A stretch of DNA of 64,000 nucleotides from CAXMQZ01 sp963707075 (GCA_963707075.1 CAVPOX010000002.1:1364001-1428000), one strand, 5' to 3'. Counted from the stretch's first letter, positions 46,660 through 56,364 are shown. The notes: generated from the sequence alone by a model not told the origin. Numbers and translations: made by a program.

Positions 46660-49311
46660 TTGATCGGACAGACACTCTCTCACTTCAAGATCACCGCCAA
46701 GCTCGGCGAGGGCGGTATGGGCGAGGTGTATCGCGCCGAGGACACGAAGCTCGGGCGCGAGGTGGCGATCAAGGTGCTGCCGGGGGCGTTCACGGAGGAT
46801 GTGGAGCGCCTCGCTCGGTTCGAGCGCGAGGCCAAGGTGCTTGCCTCGCTCAGCCACCCCAATATAGCGGGCATCTTCCAGATCGAGGAATCCGACGGAC
46901 AACAGTTGCTCGTGATGGAATTCGTCGAGGGGCCAGACCTGGCTGAGCGCCTCGAGCATGGTCCCCTCGGTATCGAGGAGGCATCGGCGATCGCGCTGCA
47001 GCTGGCGCAAGGACTCGAGGCGGCCCACGAGCGCGGCGTGATCCACCGGGATCTCAAGCCCGCCAACATCAAGGTGACCTCGGATGGCCAGGTCAAGATT
47101 CTCGATTTCGGGCTGGCCAAAGCCTGGGAGGAGTCCCCCGAGGACGGCTCACTCTCGATGTCGCCGACCCTGACTGCCCAGATGACCCAAGAGGGTGTCA
47201 TCCTGGGCACAGCGGCCTATATGAGTCCCGAGCAGGCCAAGGGACAGCCGGCCGACAAGCGAGCGGACATCTGGTCGTTCGGAGTCGTGCTCTGGGAGAT
47301 GCTCACCGGACGACGCCTGTTCGCCGGCGAATCGGTCTCGGACACCCTGGCCGCCGTGCTGCGGGACAACATCGAAGCTGCCGAACTCCCAGACGATACA
47401 CCGACGTCTCTGCATGGCCTTCTTCGCCGCTGTCTCGACCGGGATCCCAGGTCGCGATTGCGCGACATCGGCGAGGCACGACTCATCCTCGAGAGGCCCA
47501 CGGATACCCGCATCACAGAGCTCGATTCTGAGGACCGCACGGCAGGTCTGTCCTGGAAGATCGCGATTCCGGCGGGCGTCGTCATCGCCCTCCTGGGCGG
47601 TTTCTTGACCTGGATTGCCACTTCACAATCGGCGCCCGATGACGGAGTCCCGGAGGTCGTTCGAATCGCTATACCCATGCCGACCGGGCGGCGGCTGCCT
47701 TCGCCGGCTGAATTTCCGCGGGTCGACATCTCAGCAGACGGAAGAGCCATCGCGTACGCAGCCTTTGAGGAAGCCACTCCCGCCATCTACCTGCAGAGCA
47801 TGGACTCGTTCGAGGTCACCAAAGTCCACGGCACAGAAGGCGGGTCCGGACCGATGCTGTCGCCGGACGGAGAGTGGATCGCGTTCTTCATCGCCGAGAC
47901 GCTCTACAAGGTACCCATCGAGGGAGGCAGAGCCCAACAGATCGCCGACCGGACCGTGTGGGACCGTGATGCCGTCTGGATCCAGAACGACATGATCATC
48001 ATGGGCGGTGGTGGCGCCGTCGACAGCTTCGGCGGAGGACTCTTGTCGGTGTCGGCCAAGGGCGGAAGCGTGCAACCGGTCAGCGAACCAGGCCCCGGCG
48101 AAATTCACCACACACCCACACGCCTTCCCGATGGCTCCGTCCTCTTCGCCATCAGAAACGAAGAAGGCAACAACCATCTCGGTCGTTTCTGGCCAGAAAC
48201 CCGCACATGGGAGGACCTCGCGATCCCGGGCGAGAAGGCGTGGTGGTTGCAAGGTGGCTTCCTCGTCGTCGCCGGTCCTTCTTCCTTCGAGGCGTATCGT
48301 TTCGACCTCGCCTCCGGACAAGTGATGGGGCGACCGGTCGACGTCTTGCCCGGAGCCGGAGAGGAAACACTCGCGATCGCTTCCACAGGCACGGCGGTTT
48401 ACATCGGCCAAGTGGTCGGTGGCGGAGGCAAGGTGGTCGCAGTCGACGATCAGGGAGCCGCAACCCCTCTGCCCATCGGCCCCGGCTCCTACCGCTGGCC
48501 GCGAGCCTCACCAGACGGGACGCGGCTCGCCATCGGCGTGCGGGATGTGGACGAGAACGACGAGCGACTTTGGGTATACGAACTCGATAGCGGTCGGCGC
48601 ACATCGCTCGGTCCAGGGCCTTGCGGAGATTTTCGAACCGAGCCGATCTGGTCCCCCGACAGCCTACAGTTGGTTACGAGCGGGGGTGGAGACTGCGGAC
48701 TCTTGATCCAGCGTGCGGACGGGAGCCAGCCTCCGACCGTCTTGTTCGAGCCCGACTTCGCTCCTTGGCCCACCGACTGGTCACGTGACGGGAAGCAGAT
48801 CGCCTTCTATGGCAACAGCAGCGGGGACGACAATCAGTCCATCTGGCTGCTCGATCTAGAGCCGGAGCTGTCTGCGCGACCTGCAATCGGAGGTGCTGGT
48901 CCGCAGCGCCTCGCTTCCTTCTCACCAGACGGCCGATGGCTGGCCTACGCTTCCCGGGAGAGCGGTCGTACCGAGGTCTACGTGCAGCCGCTGCCCGAAC
49001 TCGACCAACGATGGACCATATCTGCGGCTGGCGGCATCGATCCCAAGTGGGCGCCAGACGGCAAGGAGATCTACTACCGTCATGAAGACGAAGTCTACGC
49101 CGTGGCCGTCGAGACTCAACCCCAGTTCCAACCGGGAACTCCGAGGCTTCTCTTCTCCGGCCCCTTCTCACACGACCCGAATGGCGACCAAAGCTGGGAC
49201 ATCCTGCCGGACGGTCGCTTCGTGCTCATTCTCCCTGATGAGCAGGCACGCCGTGACCTACGCGTTGTCATCCATCTCGCTGAAGAGATTCAGCGAACCT
49301 TGGTGAACTGA
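46660..49311 (+). CDS. Membrane Ser/Thr protein kinase with PD40 propeller
   Basis: 883 residues. Kinase domain with GEGGMGEV, Lys38, Asp131 (HRDLKPAN), Asp149 (DFGLAK) and AAYMSPEQAKG; helix at about 300-321; then a TolB/PD40 propeller (LSPDGEWIAFF, FSPDGRWLAYAS, WAPDGKEIYYR). First of three tandem kinases; the next starts 102 bases downstream with its own promoter. TTG start. Confidence 0.93.
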   Translation: MIGQTLSHFKITAKLGEGGMGEVYRAEDTKLGREVAIKVLPGAFTEDVERLARFEREAKVLASLSHPNIAGIFQIEESDGQQLLVMEFVEGPDLAERLEHGPLGIEEASAIALQLAQGLEAAHERGVIHRDLKPANIKVTSDGQVKILDFGLAKAWEESPEDGSLSMSPTLTAQMTQEGVILGTAAYMSPEQAKGQPADKRADIWSFGVVLWEMLTGRRLFAGESVSDTLAAVLRDNIEAAELPDDTPTSLHGLLRRCLDRDPRSRLRDIGEARLILERPTDTRITELDSEDRTAGLSWKIAIPAGVVIALLGGFLTWIATSQSAPDDGVPEVVRIAIPMPTGRRLPSPAEFPRVDISADGRAIAYAAFEEATPAIYLQSMDSFEVTKVHGTEGGSGPMLSPDGEWIAFFIAETLYKVPIEGGRAQQIADRTVWDRDAVWIQNDMIIMGGGGAVDSFGGGLLSVSAKGGSVQPVSEPGPGEIHHTPTRLPDGSVLFAIRNEEGNNHLGRFWPETRTWEDLAIPGEKAWWLQGGFLVVAGPSSFEAYRFDLASGQVMGRPVDVLPGAGEETLAIASTGTAVYIGQVVGGGGKVVAVDDQGAATPLPIGPGSYRWPRASPDGTRLAIGVRDVDENDERLWVYELDSGRRTSLGPGPCGDFRTEPIWSPDSLQLVTSGGGDCGLLIQRADGSQPPTVLFEPDFAPWPTDWSRDGKQIAFYGNSSGDDNQSIWLLDLEPELSARPAIGGAGPQRLASFSPDGRWLAYASRESGRTEVYVQPLPELDQRWTISAAGGIDPKWAPDGKEIYYRHEDEVYAVAVETQPQFQPGTPRLLFSGPFSHDPNGDQSWDILPDGRFVLILPDEQARRDLRVVIHLAEEIQRTLVN

Positions 49312-49398
49312 CGGGTGGCCTGCATGCACCTGCAGTCCTGACCGGATGCCACGCCGTGAGCAGATGGGGCTCGTCGCCCAGGACTGGAGCACACCCTA

Positions 49399-49413
49399 TA
49401 GAATGATCCAGCT
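49399..49413 (+). promoter_or_regulatory. Leaderless kinase promoter, copy 4
   Basis: TAGAAT at 49399-49404, nine bases, then TTG. No ribosome site. Confidence 0.6.
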
Positions 49414-52086
49414 TTGATCGGTCAGACACTGTCCCACTTCAAGATCACCGCCAAGCTGGGCGAAGGCGGGATGGGAGAGGTCTATCGGGCGACCGACGGA
49501 CGGCTCGGGCGGGAAGTGGCGATCAAGGTGCTACCGGAAGTGTTCCTCGCCGATGAGGAACGCCTGGCGCGCTTCGTGCGTGAAGCGCAGCTTCTCGCCT
49601 CACTCAACCACCCGAACATCGGCGCGATCTACGGCCTCGAGCAGGATGCGGACACCCGCTTCCTCGTTCTCGAGCTGATCGACGGCGACACCGTCCAGGC
49701 GCTGCTCCAGAAGGGTCTGCCACTGGCAAGTGCTTTCGACATCGCGGCGCAGGTGGCGAACGCGCTCGAGGCCGCCCACGAGCAGGGCGTCGTCCACCGG
49801 GATCTCAAGCCGGCGAATGTGATGGTGACGCCTGGCGGCGCGGTCAAGGTGCTCGACTTCGGCCTCGCCAAAGCCTGGGCGCCCGACGCCGGCGATCCGC
49901 GCATCTCGGCCTCTCCGACCCTGACGGCCCAGATGACTCAGGCCGGCATGATCCTCGGGACTGCCGCCTACATGAGCCCCGAGCAGGCCCGCGGCCAGGA
50001 GGTGGACAAGCGGGCCGACATCTGGTCGTTCGGGGTGCTGACCTTCGAGATGCTCACCGGTCAGGAGCTCTTCGGCGGCGATACGGTGACCGACACTCTG
50101 GCGGCGGTCGTTCGCGCCGACCCCGACTGGGAGTCGCTACCGCGCCGAACTCCTCGACGGGTGCGTGAAATCCTGGAGCGTTGCCTCGAGAAGGACTCCA
50201 ACCGGCGCCTGCGCGACATCGGCGAGGCGCGCATTGTGCTCGAATCGGCCGAGCCCGAGGAGGTGGCCGGGGCGGAAGGCGCGTCCCTACAGCCGGCGCG
50301 CTTCGCCTGGGCACCCTGGGCTGTCGCGGCTGTCGCCGCCGTGCTCGCCGCCCTCGCGATGACGGGTATCTTCCCAGCTCGAACCGAGCCGCCCGTCGAG
50401 CTCTTGAGCCTGCAGGCGGAGCTCGCCCCCGGTGAGATCCGACTCGCACCCTACGGCGACAACATCGCTTTCTCGCCGGACGGGCGGAGTGTCGCGTACA
50501 TCGGAGTGGACGAGAAGGGCCAGGAGGCCCTGTTTCTACGACATCTGGGAAGTCTCGAGGCGAAAAGGTACTCCGGCACGGAAGGTGCCGAACAGCCCTT
50601 CTTCTCTCGGGACGGCGAGTGGATCGGCTTCTATGCCAATGGCAGCCTGAGGAAAGTTTCAGTTCGAGGTGGGGCTCCGCTCACCCTGGCCGAGGGCACC
50701 CGGACATCGCGCGGCGCCTCCTGGGGGACGGACGGCTACGTCTACTACGCGCCCCACACCACTGACGGCATCTGGAGAGTTCCGGACGGCGGCGGAGAGC
50801 CCGAGCAGATCACGGTGCCGTTGGAGGGGGCCGAGCGCTCGCACCGGTTCCCCAAGGTACTGCCGTCCGGCGACAAATTCGTGATGACGGTCCAGCCCTC
50901 GGGCCAGAACTTCGATGGGGCCCATATCGAGATCGTCGATATCGCGACCGGCGAGCGCCAGGAGGTCCATCGGGGAGGTACCTACGGCAGATACCTGGCG
51001 AGCGGACACCTGGTCTTTGTGCGTGAAGGGACTCTCTACGCGGCGCCCTTCGACTCTTCGAGCGGCGAAGTCTTGCGGCAGCCCGCTCCCGTGCTCGAAG
51101 GCGTGCGCTACTCCGCCGACCGCGGCGATGCCCATGTGACCGTATCGCTCGACGGTACTCTGGTCTACACACCCGGGACAGCGCAGGAAGAACGTACGGT
51201 GGAGTTCACCCGCTTGACCCTCGACGGCCAGCAGGGTGCCCTTTCCAAGACAGCGGACGGCTACACGACCACGGTCTACTCGCCCGATGGCACCCGACTC
51301 GCCTCCTCCTTGTTCAACGAAAGCAGCTCGGCCGACATCTGGATACACGATCTCGAGCGAGATGTCAGAACGAGGCTGACCTTCGACGACCTGAACGACA
51401 TGTTTCCCCTATGGACACCGGATGGCAACGCGCTCGTCTTCAGCTCGAACCGAGACAGTGCGGATGCCGATCTATGGATGAAGCGGGCCGACGGGACGAG
51501 CGACGCCGAGCTACTGCACGAAGCGCCGGGTTTTCAGGGGCCCCAGACCTGGCTCGAGGGCGGCCGCGTCCTGATGTTCGCAACAGCCGAGGGGGGCTCT
51601 TTGGATCTGATGCTTCTCGATCTCGAGACCCGGGAAGTCCAGACCTACCTGGCGACCGAGTTCGACGAGGTTCGAGGACAGGCGTCCTCGGATGGTCGAT
51701 GGATCGCCTACGAGTCCAATGAATCGGGCCAGGACGAGATCTACGTCCGCCCGTATCCAGTGGCCCCAGGCAAGTGGCAGGTTTCGTCGGCCGGGGGAGA
51801 GGACCCCCGCTGGTCGCCGGACGGCAAGACGATCTACTACCTGGGATCGGACGGCAAGGTCCACGCGGTCGAGATCACAGCCGCCGGCTCCAGCTTCCGA
51901 CCCGGGGCCGACCGAGCCCTCTTCGACATCGACTTCGCTCGCTTCATTGGTTCCGACTGGGACTTACACCCCGATGGCAGCTTCGTCGTCCTGACGGGAG
52001 ACGAGGCGGCAGAGGCGGACGGGACCCTGCCGGTCTTAGTCTTCAACTGGTTCGAAGAGCTGAACCGGTTGGTACCGCTCCGTTAG
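49414..52086 (+). CDS. Membrane Ser/Thr protein kinase with PD40 propeller
   Basis: 890 residues. Lys38, Asp130 (HRDLKPAN), Asp148 (DFGLAK), AAYMSPEQARG; helix about 299-319; propeller with FSPDGRSVAYIG, YSPDGTRLASSL and WSPDGKTIYYLG. Strongly related to the genes on both sides, consistent with tandem duplication followed by divergence of the sensor. TTG start. Confidence 0.93.
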   Translation: MIGQTLSHFKITAKLGEGGMGEVYRATDGRLGREVAIKVLPEVFLADEERLARFVREAQLLASLNHPNIGAIYGLEQDADTRFLVLELIDGDTVQALLQKGLPLASAFDIAAQVANALEAAHEQGVVHRDLKPANVMVTPGGAVKVLDFGLAKAWAPDAGDPRISASPTLTAQMTQAGMILGTAAYMSPEQARGQEVDKRADIWSFGVLTFEMLTGQELFGGDTVTDTLAAVVRADPDWESLPRRTPRRVREILERCLEKDSNRRLRDIGEARIVLESAEPEEVAGAEGASLQPARFAWAPWAVAAVAAVLAALAMTGIFPARTEPPVELLSLQAELAPGEIRLAPYGDNIAFSPDGRSVAYIGVDEKGQEALFLRHLGSLEAKRYSGTEGAEQPFFSRDGEWIGFYANGSLRKVSVRGGAPLTLAEGTRTSRGASWGTDGYVYYAPHTTDGIWRVPDGGGEPEQITVPLEGAERSHRFPKVLPSGDKFVMTVQPSGQNFDGAHIEIVDIATGERQEVHRGGTYGRYLASGHLVFVREGTLYAAPFDSSSGEVLRQPAPVLEGVRYSADRGDAHVTVSLDGTLVYTPGTAQEERTVEFTRLTLDGQQGALSKTADGYTTTVYSPDGTRLASSLFNESSSADIWIHDLERDVRTRLTFDDLNDMFPLWTPDGNALVFSSNRDSADADLWMKRADGTSDAELLHEAPGFQGPQTWLEGGRVLMFATAEGGSLDLMLLDLETREVQTYLATEFDEVRGQASSDGRWIAYESNESGQDEIYVRPYPVAPGKWQVSSAGGEDPRWSPDGKTIYYLGSDGKVHAVEITAAGSSFRPGADRALFDIDFARFIGSDWDLHPDGSFVVLTGDEAAEADGTLPVLVFNWFEELNRLVPLR

Positions 52087-52110
52087 TCATCGAGCGCTGA
52101 TCATCATCGA

Positions 52111-52125
52111 TAGGATCCCATTGCA
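52111..52125 (+). promoter_or_regulatory. Leaderless kinase promoter, copy 5
   Basis: TAGGAT at 52111-52116, nine bases, then TTG. It fits entirely in the 39-base gap after the preceding kinase. Confidence 0.55.
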
Positions 52126-54822
52126 TTGATCGGACAGACACTCTCGCACTTCAAAATCACCGCCAAGCTGGGCGAAGGCGGGATGGGAGAGGTCTATCGG
52201 GCCGAGGACACCGCTCTCGACCGTGACGTCGCGATCAAAATCCTTCCCGAGGCTCTGACCGAGGATCCCGAGCGCCTGGCGCGCTTCGAGCGCGAGGCGA
52301 AGGTGCTCGCCTCGCTCAACCATCCCAACATCGCGGGCATCCACCAGATCGAGAAGGCCGACGGCCGGCAACTCCTGGTGATGGAGCTGGTGGAGGGCGA
52401 GGATCTCGCGGATCGCATGGGGCGCGGCACCATCCCGATCGAAGATGCCGTCGACATCGCCGGACAAGTCGCGGAGGGCCTCCAGGCGGCACACGAGCGG
52501 GGCATTGTCCACCGGGACCTGAAGCCGGCGAACATCAAGCTCACCCCTGACGGTCAGGTCAAGATCCTCGACTTCGGGCTGGCCAAGGCGCAGGAAGCGA
52601 CCGAAGCGAGCCCGGACCTGACGCGCTCGCCCACGCTTACTGCCCAGATGACACAGGCCGGGGTGATTCTAGGAACGGCGGCCTACATGAGTCCCGAACA
52701 GGCGCGCGGGCAGGAGGCCGATCCGCGCTCGGACCTCTGGGCGCTCGGCGTGGTGCTCTGGGAAATGCTCGCCGGGAGACAACTCTTCGCCGAGCCGACG
52801 GTGTCGGACACGTTGGCGGCGGTGCTGCGCGCAGAGATCGACCTCAAAGAGCAGCAAGGCAACAAGTACCCGATGCTCGACCGGGTTCTTGTCCGCTGCC
52901 TCCAGAGGGATCCCAGGCAGCGCTACCATTCCGCGGCCGACCTGCGCCTCGACCTCGAAGACGCGCTGCAGCGTCGCCACGAGCCGACAGCGGATGAGTC
53001 ACTCGTCACCGCATCACCTATGGCCGCTCGACGCTACATATCGTGGCTGGCCTTGGCCCTGGTCGTTGCCTCGGCCGTCCTGGTCGGTGTCGCGATCGGC
53101 CGCTTCGGCGTGCCTCCGGCAGAGCGTGCCCCGGAGCCTACCGTCGCACGTCTCGACCTTCCCGTGCCATCGGACCGACCGGTTGCGACCGGCAGCTTCC
53201 TCAACCCTCTCGCCGTATCTCCCGACGGACGCACCCTGGTCTACGTCGGCGTCGAGCAGGGAACCCGACGGTTGTACCGGCGACCCCTCGACCAGCTCGT
53301 AGCCGAGCCCATCCCTGGCACCGAGGACGCCGAAGGTCCTTTCTTTTCACCCGACGGCGAAGAGGTCGCGTTCTGGGCCCAGGGCCGGGTCCAGAGGGTG
53401 TCGCTGGCGGGTGGGTTGCCGCGGCCGGTGTTCACCAGCAGTGATTTCCGTGGCGGAGTCTGGGCCCCCGACGGCACCATCATCGCCTCGCCGAGCCAAC
53501 AGGGGCCACTGTGCCGTGTCTCCGCCACCGGCGGCAAGTGCATGCCGCTGACGACGGACGGCCCCGGCTTTCAGCATCGGCTGCCCAGTCTGCTGCCCGA
53601 CGGCCGCGTCTTGTTCGGCATGCGCACCGGCGACCGATTCGCCTACGACAACGCCGGCCTGGCGGTGCTGTCGCTCGATACCGGTGAAGTGCGCGCCGTG
53701 GCGGATGGCGTCGGGATCGACGGTCGGTACGCCGCCGGGCACCTGTTCTACGTCCAGGCGAACAGCCTGATCGCGCGGCCGTTCGACCTCGAGCGCCTCG
53801 AGTTCACCGGCCCCGCTCGGACCGTGCAGCAAGGGGTTCAGGTCCAGAGCAACACCGGAGCGGGCCAGTTCGTCCTCACGCCCGACGGGTCGTTGGCGTT
53901 CCTGCCCGGCGAAGCGATCGGGGACGACACCGCTCTGGCCCGTGTCGATCGGGACGGCTCCAGCGAATACCTGTCCACCGAGCGCGACGTCTTCCGCTGG
54001 CCCGTGTTGACACCCGACGCCTCCCAGTTGACCGTGGTGATCATCAGCGAGGAGCGCGGGGGACGTTGGATCACCCGTCTCGACACGCCGGGGCTGACCC
54101 GTATGCCCCCCGGCAGCGCATGGCCAGCATGGGCCCCCGATGGGCGACACATGGCTGTTCGGTCCAACGAGGATGTTGTTCCTCAAGAGCTCTACTACGT
54201 CGATGCGTTCCAGAGTGGTGAGCGCGCGACCCTCTTCACCGCGTCGCCGGAGGTCCGCGATGTCCAACCGACCTCGATCTCGCCCGACGGGCGGTACTTG
54301 TTGTTCGGTATGGCCCTGGCGATCGACAACCACGACGTGTACGCCCTGGAGATCGACGACCCCTCGTCGGCACGGCCATTCCTCCAAACGGAGTCCATCG
54401 AGTGTGGGGCCCGATTCTCGCCCGACGGCCGCTGGGTCGCCTACGTGTCGAATGCGACGGGGCGCTTCGAGGTCTACGTGACCGACTGGCCGGCGAACCG
54501 ACTGCAGCGTCAGGTCTCGACGAGCGGCGGGCGCGAGCCGCTCTGGTCCTCCGAGGGAGGCGAGCTGTTCTATCGCAGCGGTGAGCGCATGATGGCAGCC
54601 CAGGTGCGTTTCGAGCAGGCACTCGAGGTCGAGACGCTGCAAGTCCTGTTCACGGGGGACTACGAGGGGATGCTGGGCAAGCCCGACTCGCCCAACTACG
54701 CGGTGGCGCCGGACGGCCGCTTCCTGATGCTGCGCAGCGCAGATCTCGCCTCCACCGCCGATCGGATCGCGCTCGTGCGCAACGCGCTTGACGCTCGACC
54801 GCTGCGCGCGGGGGTGCCCTAG
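52126..54822 (+). CDS. Membrane Ser/Thr protein kinase with PD40 propeller
   Basis: 898 residues. Lys38 (VAIKIL), Asp131 (HRDLKPAN), Asp149 (DFGLAK), AAYMSPEQARG; helix about 305-325; C-terminal propeller (VSPDGRTLVYVG, FSPDGEEVAFWA, FSPDGRWVAYVS). Last of the tandem trio. TTG start. Confidence 0.93.
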   Translation: MIGQTLSHFKITAKLGEGGMGEVYRAEDTALDRDVAIKILPEALTEDPERLARFEREAKVLASLNHPNIAGIHQIEKADGRQLLVMELVEGEDLADRMGRGTIPIEDAVDIAGQVAEGLQAAHERGIVHRDLKPANIKLTPDGQVKILDFGLAKAQEATEASPDLTRSPTLTAQMTQAGVILGTAAYMSPEQARGQEADPRSDLWALGVVLWEMLAGRQLFAEPTVSDTLAAVLRAEIDLKEQQGNKYPMLDRVLVRCLQRDPRQRYHSAADLRLDLEDALQRRHEPTADESLVTASPMAARRYISWLALALVVASAVLVGVAIGRFGVPPAERAPEPTVARLDLPVPSDRPVATGSFLNPLAVSPDGRTLVYVGVEQGTRRLYRRPLDQLVAEPIPGTEDAEGPFFSPDGEEVAFWAQGRVQRVSLAGGLPRPVFTSSDFRGGVWAPDGTIIASPSQQGPLCRVSATGGKCMPLTTDGPGFQHRLPSLLPDGRVLFGMRTGDRFAYDNAGLAVLSLDTGEVRAVADGVGIDGRYAAGHLFYVQANSLIARPFDLERLEFTGPARTVQQGVQVQSNTGAGQFVLTPDGSLAFLPGEAIGDDTALARVDRDGSSEYLSTERDVFRWPVLTPDASQLTVVIISEERGGRWITRLDTPGLTRMPPGSAWPAWAPDGRHMAVRSNEDVVPQELYYVDAFQSGERATLFTASPEVRDVQPTSISPDGRYLLFGMALAIDNHDVYALEIDDPSSARPFLQTESIECGARFSPDGRWVAYVSNATGRFEVYVTDWPANRLQRQVSTSGGREPLWSSEGGELFYRSGERMMAAQVRFEQALEVETLQVLFTGDYEGMLGKPDSPNYAVAPDGRFLMLRSADLASTADRIALVRNALDARPLRAGVP

Positions 54823-54892
54823 AGGTAAAAGCTGCTCCGTTCGAGGAGAGCAAGAGTCTACTGTCACGACGAGTGCCACCGCTGGGACAGCG

Positions 54893-54950
54893 GGTGAATT
54901 CGCTCATTCACCTTGCAGAAACGGGGACTCGTGCCCTCCTGGCGAGGGCA
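54893..54950. terminator. Two small hairpins after the kinase trio
   Basis: GGTGAAT/ATTCACC (54893-54899 with 54906-54912) and TGCCCTC/GAGGGCA (54932-54938 with 54944-54950), both perfect 7-bp stems. No T-tract, so termination is uncertain. Confidence 0.4.
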
Positions 54951-54987
54951 GTCCGCGCCCATACAGCTTTCCTCCCAAGATCTGATC

Positions 54988-55092
54988 GTCGGAGGGGGCG
55001 GGATTCGAACCCGCGAGGGGCGTGCTCTGGCGTGGGAGGGTGTGACGGGGACGGGGACCGACGGGAGCCAACGGACGCCGGTTTTCAAGGCC
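54988..55092 (-). repeat. tRNA-Ser fragment with enlarged variable region, module D
   Basis: Starts with CGGAGGGGGCGGGATTCGAA (acceptor and T-arm complement) and ends with GACGCCGGTTTTCAAGGCCG (anticodon arm). Between them the variable arm is expanded by about 45 bases (GTGCTCTGGCGTGGGAGGG and onward), an expansion shared with the fragment at 59358. The 5' half of the tRNA is missing. Confidence 0.8.
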
Positions 55093-55100
55093 GTCACGAT

Positions 55101-55227
55101 CCAACAAGCCTCAGAAGCCCACGACACTTCCCAACAGCTACTCTCGGGTTCGCGAGCGCTCGCACCAGTGAGCCAGACCTGTCTCATGTTGCGCTTTGTT
55201 GGCTTCTGCTGTGCCACCAGTGTGCCA
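55101..55227. repeat. Attachment-like module D
   Basis: Inverted repeat CCAACAA (55101-55107) / TTGTTGG (55196-55202), then seven bases, then TGTGCCA (55210) and TGTGCCA (55221), 11 bp apart and perfect. Heptamer type differs from TGTACCA modules. Confidence 0.6.
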
Positions 55228-55265
55228 TCACTCGGCGCGAGACAACTACAGTGGACCAGGGAGGA

Positions 55266-55325
55266 TAGAATCCCTTCACCTTGATCGGCCAGACGCTGTC
55301 CCACCAAAACACGAACCATGAGTGA
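55266..55325 (+). promoter_or_regulatory. Orphan kinase promoter with a 14-codon leader ORF
   Basis: TAGAAT (55266-55271), nine bases, TTG at 55281, then eight kinase codons (MIGQTLSH), after which the sequence departs (QNTNHE, stop at 55323-55325). The leader stop overlaps the glyoxalase ATG at 55318, so the kinase promoter and start probably drive the glyoxalase by translational coupling. Confidence 0.65.
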
Positions 55326-56115
55326 CCTCCTTGTCCCGGGCGGGGGCGGAATCCTCAGCGCCGACATCGCCGTTCCCGAACACGAACGTGAAGTGCGCTT
55401 CTACTCACGCGTACTCAGCACGGGCGAGAATCCGCTTTGGCGTGAGGATCTGATGAACAACCTGGGCATGCCAATCATCGGCCTGGGCGCGCGCAGTGCG
55501 GAATATGCTCACCTCCCTCTCCAATGGATGCCACACATTCAGGTCGCTGATGTCGCCGCCAGTGTGGAGCGTGCTCTGGATCTGGGCGGGAGTGAGCTCA
55601 TGCACGGCAAAGACGACGATGGGATGAGCCAGTGGGCGGCGCTGCTCGATCCGAACGAGGCAGCGTTCGGGATCATGCCAGTCGTTTCTGCGGACGCGGT
55701 CCCCCAACCTGACGACCCTGAATCGCGCGACGCAGCGGCCCGCATGGGACGCATCTCCTGGCTCGACCTGACGGTCTCTAACGCCTCAGCAACTCGCGAC
55801 TTCTACCGCCAGGTTATTGGTTGGTCGGCGCAGGACGTCGAGATGGAGGACGCGAACGGGCGCTACGCCGACTACAACATGTGTGGCGATGACGGAACCC
55901 CAGCGGCGGGGATCTGCCATGCGCGCGGCGTGAACCTCGGTCTCCCGCCTATCTGGATGATCTACCTCCCCGTTGGCGACCTCGACGAAAGTCTCCGTCG
56001 CGTACGGGAGGGAGGGGGCGAGGTGATCAAGGCGACACGGGGGGGCGATGGGGAGTACGCATATGCGGTGGTTCAGGATCCGGTGGGGGCGTGCCTGGCG
56101 TTGGTGCCGGGATAA
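55318..56115 (+). CDS. VOC-family (glyoxalase/dioxygenase fold) protein
   Basis: 265 residues with two VOC modules (about 12-125 and 140-262). The first starts ILSADIAVPEHEREVRFYSR, the second ISWLDLTVSNASATRDFYRQ, followed by VIGWSAQDVEM. Two-module VOC proteins include glyoxalase-like and dioxygenase-like enzymes; no substrate can be assigned. It has no ribosome site of its own. It is the only gene between the tRNA-Ser fragments at 54988 and 56158. Confidence 0.85.
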   Translation: MSDLLVPGGGGILSADIAVPEHEREVRFYSRVLSTGENPLWREDLMNNLGMPIIGLGARSAEYAHLPLQWMPHIQVADVAASVERALDLGGSELMHGKDDDGMSQWAALLDPNEAAFGIMPVVSADAVPQPDDPESRDAAARMGRISWLDLTVSNASATRDFYRQVIGWSAQDVEMEDANGRYADYNMCGDDGTPAAGICHARGVNLGLPPIWMIYLPVGDLDESLRRVREGGGEVIKATRGGDGEYAYAVVQDPVGACLALVPG

Positions 56116-56157
56116 GGAAAGTGCGGCGGGCGTCCATCCCACTCAATATCCCAAGAA

Positions 56158-56219
56158 TGGCGGAGGGGAAGGGATTCGAACCCTTGGACCACGTGAACGG
56201 ACGCCGGTTTTCAAGACCG
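56158..56219 (-). repeat. tRNA-Ser 3'-half fragment, module E
   Basis: TGGCGGAGGGG (CCA end and acceptor), GGGATTCGAACCC (T-arm, with a paired AAGGG/CCCTT stem different from the intact gene), then GACGCCGGTTTTCAAGACCG (anticodon arm). It breaks off in the anticodon stem; the 5' half is absent. The preceding ACTCAATA (56141) also flanks the intact tRNA (62421). Confidence 0.85.
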
Positions 56220-56230
56220 TTTCACACTTT

Positions 56231-56364
56231 CCAAACCAGACAAAAGCAGACTAGACAGGGCCAAAGGAGACCACTTGTCGCCGGCCTCCTCGGAAAAGGT
56301 CTCTTTCTCTGGTTTTGTCCCAATCAGTCTGGTTTGGGCTCCTCGGTGTACCAACCTCGTACAA
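56231..56364. repeat. Attachment-like module E
   Basis: CCAAACCAGAC (56231-56241) / GTCTGGTTTGG (56327-56337), nine bases, TGTACCA (56347) and CGTACAA (56358), 11 bp apart. Confidence 0.7.

Noticed and set aside
53347..54879. Long minus-strand open frame (about 510 codons) across a kinase propeller
   Set aside because: Shadow of a GC-rich gene: low-complexity Arg/Gly/Val-rich product without domains, opposite a complete kinase gene.
54988..55092. Possible functional tRNA genes at the fragments near 55.0, 56.2 and 59.4 kb
   Set aside because: Each lacks the D-arm, the 5' acceptor strand and half of the anticodon stem, so none can fold as a tRNA.
35284..56364. Direct repeats between kinase genes as a CRISPR array
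   Set aside because: Repeats are single modules kilobases apart, separated by genes, with no regular short spacers and no cas genes.
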